Shown piece after piece: positions 59,712-64,000 of a DNA stretch of 64,000 nucleotides. Positions within the stretch are counted from its first letter, which is position 1. Each line of letters begins with the position of its first letter. Where the stretch lies: positions 62,001 through 126,000 of the forward strand of contig NZ_VXLC01000016.1 in NCBI RefSeq assembly GCF_008704205.1, given 5' to 3'. The notes beneath the pieces are model-generated. The model was not told the origin of the DNA and did no database searches. It was given only the letters and a program-made list of their open reading frames with translations. Position numbers and translations under genes: made by a program. The stretch comes from Nocardia colli (GTDB lineage Bacteria > Actinomycetota > Actinomycetes > Mycobacteriales > Mycobacteriaceae).

Positions 59712-59832
59712 AGCTCAGACGTTACGGAAAACCCTCCGTCCCCGCCCCTCCGGCCCACCGATGGGACGCACATGTCTTAAATGCCGACCACCACGCCGTG
59801 GTGTTAGGGGCCCGCCGTGCGGCGGCGCAGCA

Positions 59833-59846
59833 TAGGGTATTGGCCG
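59833..59846 (+). promoter_or_regulatory. Leaderless promoter for doxX-like gene
   Basis: TAGGGT (59833-59838) lies seven bases before the GTG start at 59846, the spacing expected when transcription starts at the start codon. No Shine-Dalgarno sequence is present. Confidence 0.6.
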
Positions 59847-60703
59847 TGACCGAGAAGCCGAAAGACACATCCGATCCCTCGGCGGCCCAGCGTTCCGTGC
59901 CGTCCACGGCCGAGCAGTCGGCGGTGTCGTCCACCGGTCGAGGCGTGAGTTCTCCGTTCGATTCGCCGACCGAGCAGTTCCCCAAGCTGACCAAGGACGT
60001 GCCGCGCACGGACGACGAGCTCGGCTTGGACCCGCAGGTCCCGTCGGTCGGCGCGAGCGGCACCTCGCCGGAAGCACCGCCCGCCTACGCCTACGCCAGC
60101 ATCCCGCCCGCCGCGAACGCGCCCACCGACACCGGTCGGCTGCGCCGCCGCAACGGCGACAACCGCCGCGGCACACTGGATTTCGGCCTGTTCCTGCTGC
60201 GCCTGATCGTCGGCGGCGTGTTCATCTACCACGGCTTGCAGAAGCTGACCGGCTGGTTCAACGGCCCCGGCCTCGACGGCACCCGGGACATGATGGAGAA
60301 CGGCGGCTGGGATCACCCGACGCTGGCGGCCATCCTGGTCACCATCGGCGAGGTCGGCGGCGGCGCACTGCTCGTGCTCGGCCTGGCCACCCCGTTCGCC
60401 GCCGGCGCGGTGCTCGCGGTCATCCTGGACGCCTGGGCCTGGAAGCAGGGCATGATCCCTGGCTTCCAGTTCAAGGCCGCCGTCCCCACCGGCGTCGAAC
60501 TCGAGAGCATCCTGGCCGGCACCGCCGCCGTCATCATCCTCACCGGCCCCGGCCGCTGGGCCTTCGACCGCAACCGCGGCTGGGCCACCCGCCCCTTCGC
60601 CGGCTCCTTCGTCGTCCTGCTCCTGGCCGTAGCCGCTGCCGTAGCCACCTACTGGTACCTCCACGGCGGCAACCCCTTCACCGGCATCGGCCCCTTCGAC
60701 TAA
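59846..60703 (+). CDS. DoxX-family membrane protein (Rv3005c-like)
   Basis: 285-residue protein: a disordered acidic/Pro-rich N-terminus (1-100) precedes a DoxX domain with four membrane segments, FGLFLLRLIVGGVFIYHGLQK, ILVTIGEVGGGALLVLGLATPFAAGAVL, a segment near LAGTAAVIILTGPG, and FVVLLLAVAAAVATYWYL. In M. tuberculosis the orthologue Rv3005c (DoxX) forms a membrane-associated oxidoreductase complex with SodA and SseA (literature on the family), so a redox-defence role is plausible. The GTG at 59846 directly follows a -10-like TAGGGT, suggesting a leaderless mRNA. The frame is open 16 codons upstream. Confidence 0.92.
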   Translation: MTEKPKDTSDPSAAQRSVPSTAEQSAVSSTGRGVSSPFDSPTEQFPKLTKDVPRTDDELGLDPQVPSVGASGTSPEAPPAYAYASIPPAANAPTDTGRLRRRNGDNRRGTLDFGLFLLRLIVGGVFIYHGLQKLTGWFNGPGLDGTRDMMENGGWDHPTLAAILVTIGEVGGGALLVLGLATPFAAGAVLAVILDAWAWKQGMIPGFQFKAAVPTGVELESILAGTAAVIILTGPGRWAFDRNRGWATRPFAGSFVVLLLAVAAAVATYWYLHGGNPFTGIGPFD

Positions 60704-60849
60704 CCCGCCCCACCCCAAACCCCCGGCGCCCCTCAATCTTTCGAGGGGCGCCATTCGTCTATCTGCCCCCCAGTGCCCACCTGATGACACCGCCCATCGA
60801 GTGCCCCACCACCAAGTCCCATTCGCCAAGCAGCGGAACACGGCTGCTC

Positions 60850-61295
60850 ATCGAGTGGGACTTGATCGTGGCGAAAGTCGAGTATCCCTGCTGCCTTGTC
60901 CCGTTCGGCGTGGTGCATTGTGCCTAGTGGGGCATAGCCGTGGCATTTGTCGAGTGACCGCGCTCTGGTGTCCCGTTCGGCACTATCCACTGCGTCGAGC
61001 GGGATGTGGCTGCGGCCTTAACGAGTAGCCGCTGTCTGTCGTTCACGCAGCATGATGGCGCATATCGAGTCGACCCGGCCGGTCGCGTCCCACCCGCTAA
61101 ACAGCGGCACGTGGCTGCCATCAAGCGGGACATGACGGAGGCGCATATCGAGTAGCAGTGCCGTCATGTCCCGTCGGTGTGGTGCGTTGTTTCGAGTGGG
61201 ACGTGGTTGCGGCGCTTGTCGAATGAGTGCGCTGTCACGTCCCGATTGCCAGCACATTGCGGCGGGTTGGAGTGTCCAACGGGACATCGTTGGGG
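60850..61295. repeat. 72-bp palindromic tandem repeat array (locus 2, inverted)
   Basis: Arms (C/T)GAGYGGGAC at 60852, 60924, 60996, about 61066, 61122, 61193 and 61276 keep a 72-bp (71-83) period, and the inverted TCATGTCCCGT arms follow. Loops read TATCGAGTAGCAG, the reverse complement of the CTACTCG-type loops of locus 1. It is therefore the same family in the opposite orientation. No gene is supported in 60704-61408. Confidence 0.85.
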
Positions 61296-61358
61296 CGAAT
61301 GCCGAGTGGGGAGTCGGGGATATGTCCTGTTGGGCGGTTGGGCTGGGGGAGAACGCAA

Positions 61359-61387
61359 TCCGGCGCTCCTCGGGGAGGAGCGCCGGA
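61359..61387. terminator. ilvD terminator
   Basis: TCCGGCGCTCCTC / GAGGAGCGCCGGA, a 13-bp perfect stem with a 3-base loop, 21 bases beyond the ilvD stop codon on the minus strand. Confidence 0.85.
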
Positions 61388-61408
61388 AGGTGGTTGGGGT
61401 GCTGGTGG

Positions 61409-63250
61409 TTACGGGACGTGGCGCACGGCGCCCTTGTCTGCGGACGTGGCCAGGGCGGCGTAGGCGCGCAGGGCGGTGGTGACGGTGCGGTCGCGGTTGA
61501 CCGGCTGCCAAGGGCGTTCCGCGGCTTCCATTTTGGCGCGACGCTCGGCGAGGACGGCGTCGTCGACGAGGACCTCGAGCGCGCGGGTGCTGACGTCGAT
61601 GCGGATCTGGTCGCCGGTTTCGATCAGGCCGATGGTGCCGCCGCTGGCCGCCTCGGGGGAGATGTGGCCGATGGACAAGCCCGAGGTGCCGCCGGAGAAG
61701 CGGCCGTCGGTGATCAGCGCGCACTGCTTGCCGAGGCCCGCGCCCTTCAGGAAGGCGGTGGGGTGCAACATCTCCTGCATGCCCGGCCCGCCCGCGGGAC
61801 CTTCGTAGCGGACGACGAGCACGTCGCCCGCCTTGATCTTCTTGCCGAGGATGGCCGACACCGCCTCCTCCTGGGATTCCACGACGAGCGCGGGTCCCTG
61901 GAAGGTGAACAGCTCTTCGTCGATGCCCGCGGTCTTGAGCACCGCGCCGTCCGGAGCGATGTTGCCGCGCAACACGACCAGCCCGCCCTCGCGGGTGTAG
62001 GCGTGCTCGTAGTCGCGAATGCAGCCGCCGGCCGCGTCGGTGTCGAGCGAGGACCAGCGGTTCTCGGTGGAGAACGGCTCGATCGTGCGCACGCCGCCCG
62101 GCGCGGCATGGAACAGCTCGATCGCCTCCTCGGAAGCCTTGCCGGAGCGGATATCCCAGGTGTCGAGCCACTCGTCGAAGCTGCGCGTGTGCACGGTGCT
62201 CACGTCGGTTTCCAGCAGGCCCGCGCGACGCAGCTCGCCGAGGATGGCGGGGATGCCGCCGGCCCGGTGCACGTCTTCCATGTGGTAGTCGGAGTTCGGC
62301 GACACCTTGGACAGGGTGGGCACCCGGCGGCTGGTCTCCTCGATGGTGTGCAGGTCGAAGTCGACCTCACCCTCCTGCGCGGCGGCGAGGGTGTGCAGCA
62401 CGGTGTTGGTCGAGCCGCCCATCGCCACGTCCAGCGCCATCGCATTGCGGAAAGCCTTGGCGTTGGCCACATTCCGGGGCAGCACGGACGCGTCGTCCTC
62501 GCGGTACCAGCGGTTGGCGATGTCGACCACCACGGTGCCCGCCCGCTCGAACAGCGACCGGCGCGCGGCATGGGTGGCCAGGGTGGATCCGTTGCCCGGC
62601 AACGCGAGTCCGAGCGCCTCGGTGAGGCAGTTCATCGAGTTCGCGGTGAACATGCCCGAGCACGACCCGCAGGTCGGACAGGCGGACCGCTCGACCTCGC
62701 TCAAACCGTCCTCGGACACAGCCTGATTCGCGCTCGCGGAGATCGCGGTGATCAGGTCGGTCGGCGCCTGCGCGACCCCGCCGACGACCACGGCCTTGCC
62801 GGCCTCCATCGGCCCGCCGGAAACGAACACGGTCGGAATGTTCAGTCGCATAGCGGCATTGAGCATGCCCGGGGTGATCTTGTCGCAGTTGGAGATGCAC
62901 ACCAGCGCGTCGGCGGTGTGCGCGTTCACCATGTATTCCACCGAGTCGGCGATGATTTCGCGCGACGGCAGCGAATAGAGCATGCCGCCGTGGCCCATCG
63001 CGATGCCGTCGTCCACGGCAATGGTGTGGAACTCGCGGGGCACGCCGCCCGCGGTGCGCACCGCCTCGGCCACGATCTCGCCGACGTTCTTCAAGTGCAC
63101 GTGGCCCGGCACGAACTGGGTGTAGGAGTTCGAGATGGCGACGATCGGCTTGCCGAAGTCGGAGTCGGTCATGCCGGTGGCGCGCCAGAGTGCGCGGGCG
63201 CCTGCGGCATTGCGGCCGACGGTGGTGGTGCGTGAACGAAGCGGTGGCAT
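61409..63250 (-). CDS. ilvD: Dihydroxy-acid dehydratase
   Basis: 613-residue IlvD/Edd enzyme that dehydrates 2,3-dihydroxy acids in valine, leucine and isoleucine synthesis. Iron-sulfur ligand cysteines lie in SNCDK (Cys122) and CPTCGSCSGM (Cys191, Cys194, Cys197), with GGSTNTVLH and DGRFSGGTSG motifs. At 613 residues with these cysteines it is the E. coli-length type, longer than the roughly 575-residue mycobacterial IlvD. ATG start. In M. tuberculosis the neighbouring ilvBNC are next to cfp6, but ilvD lies elsewhere; here it is next to cfp6. The 416 bases upstream (63251-63666) show no gene. Confidence 0.95.
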   Translation of the reverse strand: MPPLRSRTTTVGRNAAGARALWRATGMTDSDFGKPIVAISNSYTQFVPGHVHLKNVGEIVAEAVRTAGGVPREFHTIAVDDGIAMGHGGMLYSLPSREIIADSVEYMVNAHTADALVCISNCDKITPGMLNAAMRLNIPTVFVSGGPMEAGKAVVVGGVAQAPTDLITAISASANQAVSEDGLSEVERSACPTCGSCSGMFTANSMNCLTEALGLALPGNGSTLATHAARRSLFERAGTVVVDIANRWYREDDASVLPRNVANAKAFRNAMALDVAMGGSTNTVLHTLAAAQEGEVDFDLHTIEETSRRVPTLSKVSPNSDYHMEDVHRAGGIPAILGELRRAGLLETDVSTVHTRSFDEWLDTWDIRSGKASEEAIELFHAAPGGVRTIEPFSTENRWSSLDTDAAGGCIRDYEHAYTREGGLVVLRGNIAPDGAVLKTAGIDEELFTFQGPALVVESQEEAVSAILGKKIKAGDVLVVRYEGPAGGPGMQEMLHPTAFLKGAGLGKQCALITDGRFSGGTSGLSIGHISPEAASGGTIGLIETGDQIRIDVSTRALEVLVDDAVLAERRAKMEAAERPWQPVNRDRTVTTALRAYAALATSADKGAVRHVP

Positions 63251-63602
63251 TGATGGTCCTCGATCTGGGTCGCGGGGGCTGGGGTGCGACTGCGCAGAGT
63301 TAGCTCGGCGGCCGTTCCACGGTACTCCCGCGTGGGTTCGGCCTACCTGCCGGTCAGGGCGGCTCGTGGCCGTCGTCCCGATCCGTTCTCGGTGTCAGTC
63401 CGTGCTGGTGTCGCCGCGAATGGTGGTCGTCGACGCTGACGGTTCGCCGGAGTTGCCGGCCCGTCGGGCAGCGGTGTGCGAGCCGGAGATCGGTCCTCCC
63501 GACACGGGCACTGCTTCGCCGACAACATCCTACCGTCGGCGATTGTTCCTGCTCGCGCTCGTCGCGGTGTCATCGCCGCGGCGCGCGCTCCCGCACACCT
63601 GG

Positions 63603-63650
63603 TGATTTCCCGCATACCGAATCGCATGCGATTGCCTGTGCGGGAAATCA
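63603..63650. terminator. Nested palindrome terminator of the cfp6-like gene
   Basis: TGATTTCCCGCA (63603-63614) pairs with TGCGGGAAATCA (63639-63650), with a second perfect palindrome AATCGCATGCGATT (63620-63633) in the loop. It lies 17 bases beyond the stop codon on the minus strand. Confidence 0.7.
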
Positions 63651-63666
63651 GGAGGTGTGCGGCGAT

Positions 63667-64000
63667 CTACTCGGAGCGGCCGGGACCCTTGCCTTCGTCG
63701 GCAGGGTGGTCGGGGGTGTCTGCCGCCTCGTCGGTGACGGGATCAGCGGCTTCCTCCGCCTTCGGCGCGGCCGGCGGCACCGCGTACGGATCCGGGATCC
63801 GACCCTGCGACGCGAGCGCGAGATCCCGCACCCGGTCGTAACTCACCGCGGGCAATTTCATCTCGGTGCCGTCGACCAGATCCGCTCGCACGTATCCACG
63901 TTTCGGGATACGCACCCCCTTCAGCTGAGACCAGTCGAGGTGCCGCGACCCGAAAACCGTCCGCAAATCCAGCCCGGATTCGGAGACCGTGGTCTGCGTC
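63667..64000 (-). CDS. Cfp6-like PH-domain protein, 5' end cut by window
   Basis: Partial gene: the frame is open to the window edge, so at least 110 residues of the C-terminal part are present and the N-terminus lies beyond 64000. The visible part reads RTVFGSRHLDWSQLKGV, then DGTEMKLPAVSYDRVRDLALASQGRIPDPYA, the pattern of the bacterial PH-like domain of M. tuberculosis Cfp6 (Rv3004). A disordered Pro/Glu/Ala tail of about 40 residues follows. It is on the same strand as ilvD, 417 bases upstream. In mycobacteria cfp6 lies beside the ilvBNC cluster, so ilv genes may continue past the edge. Confidence 0.85.
   Translation of the reverse strand, partial: TQTTVSESGLDLRTVFGSRHLDWSQLKGVRIPKRGYVRADLVDGTEMKLPAVSYDRVRDLALASQGRIPDPYAVPPAAPKAEEAADPVTDEAADTPDHPADEGKGPGRSE

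Noticed and set aside
1..64000. tRNA, rRNA or known riboswitch genes
   Set aside because: I looked for cloverleaf-like stretches and conserved riboswitch cores in the intergenic gaps and saw none that I could support by eye. A covariance-model search would be decisive.

Overview
The window is chromosomal DNA of a high-GC, mycolic-acid-type actinobacterium, most likely Nocardia or a close relative. The evidence is very high GC, GTG/TTG starts, ATGA/GTGA stop-start overlaps, many lipoboxes, and a gene order that matches, in reverse orientation, the Mycobacterium tuberculosis block Rv3032-Rv3031-Rv3030-fixA-fixB-Rv3027c-Rv3026c-iscS-mnmA-Rv3015c-ligA-Rv3013-gatC-gatA-pfkA-gatB-lppZ-Rv3005c-cfp6. 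That comparison is from memory of the families; no search was run.

Region 1 (0.2-20.3 kb) is mostly core. It holds a PQQ-propeller lipoprotein, an AbiEi/DUF559-like orphan, a methyltransferase/GH57 branching enzyme/GT4 operon (alpha-glucan or methylglucose lipopolysaccharide type), etfBA behind a strong palindrome, a PadR regulator with a DrrAB-like exporter, a divergent LysR/type II NADH dehydrogenase pair, an OlsB-like/PlsC-like lipid acyltransferase pair, a DoxX-like protein, iscS-mnmA (tRNA 2-thiouridine) and a MetE-like protein. Region 2 (20.4-28.4 kb) has ligA, an SDR/QueA-like operon behind a MerR/SoxR-type promoter, a small secreted protein, an orphan AAA ATPase, a GNAT with an operator-like palindrome, and a 1-kb array of a 72-bp palindromic repeat. 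Region 3 (28.5-31.6 kb) has the ACT protein and gatCA.

Region 4 (32-52.7 kb) is an approximately 21-kb accessory segment that separates gatA from pfkA. It contains a self-contained SDR/TetR pair with two operators, an SRPBCC protein behind a KstR-type motif, a phospholipase A2/Abhydrolase_9 pair, and an envelope-signalling region. The envelope region has two NarL-type two-component systems, three membrane Ser/Thr kinases, two paralogous class-A-beta-lactamase-fold lipoproteins, and a FtsX-type ABC transporter with a small partner protein. The arrangement looks like a duplicated kinase/two-component/serine-hydrolase module, and it is the best candidate for an undescribed system.

Region 5 (52.7-64 kb) returns to core: pfkA, a tandem-duplicated VapB-like antitoxin without toxin, a DUF6545-like membrane protein, an alpha/beta-hydrolase lipoprotein, gatB, lppZ, doxX, a second 72-bp repeat array in inverted orientation, ilvD, and the end of a cfp6-like PH-domain gene cut by the window edge.

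The non-coding DNA is unusual. Three arrays with unrelated sequences all have an exact 19-bp period, and two arrays belong to one 72-bp palindromic family. They lie in gene-free gaps of about 0.4-1.2 kb.
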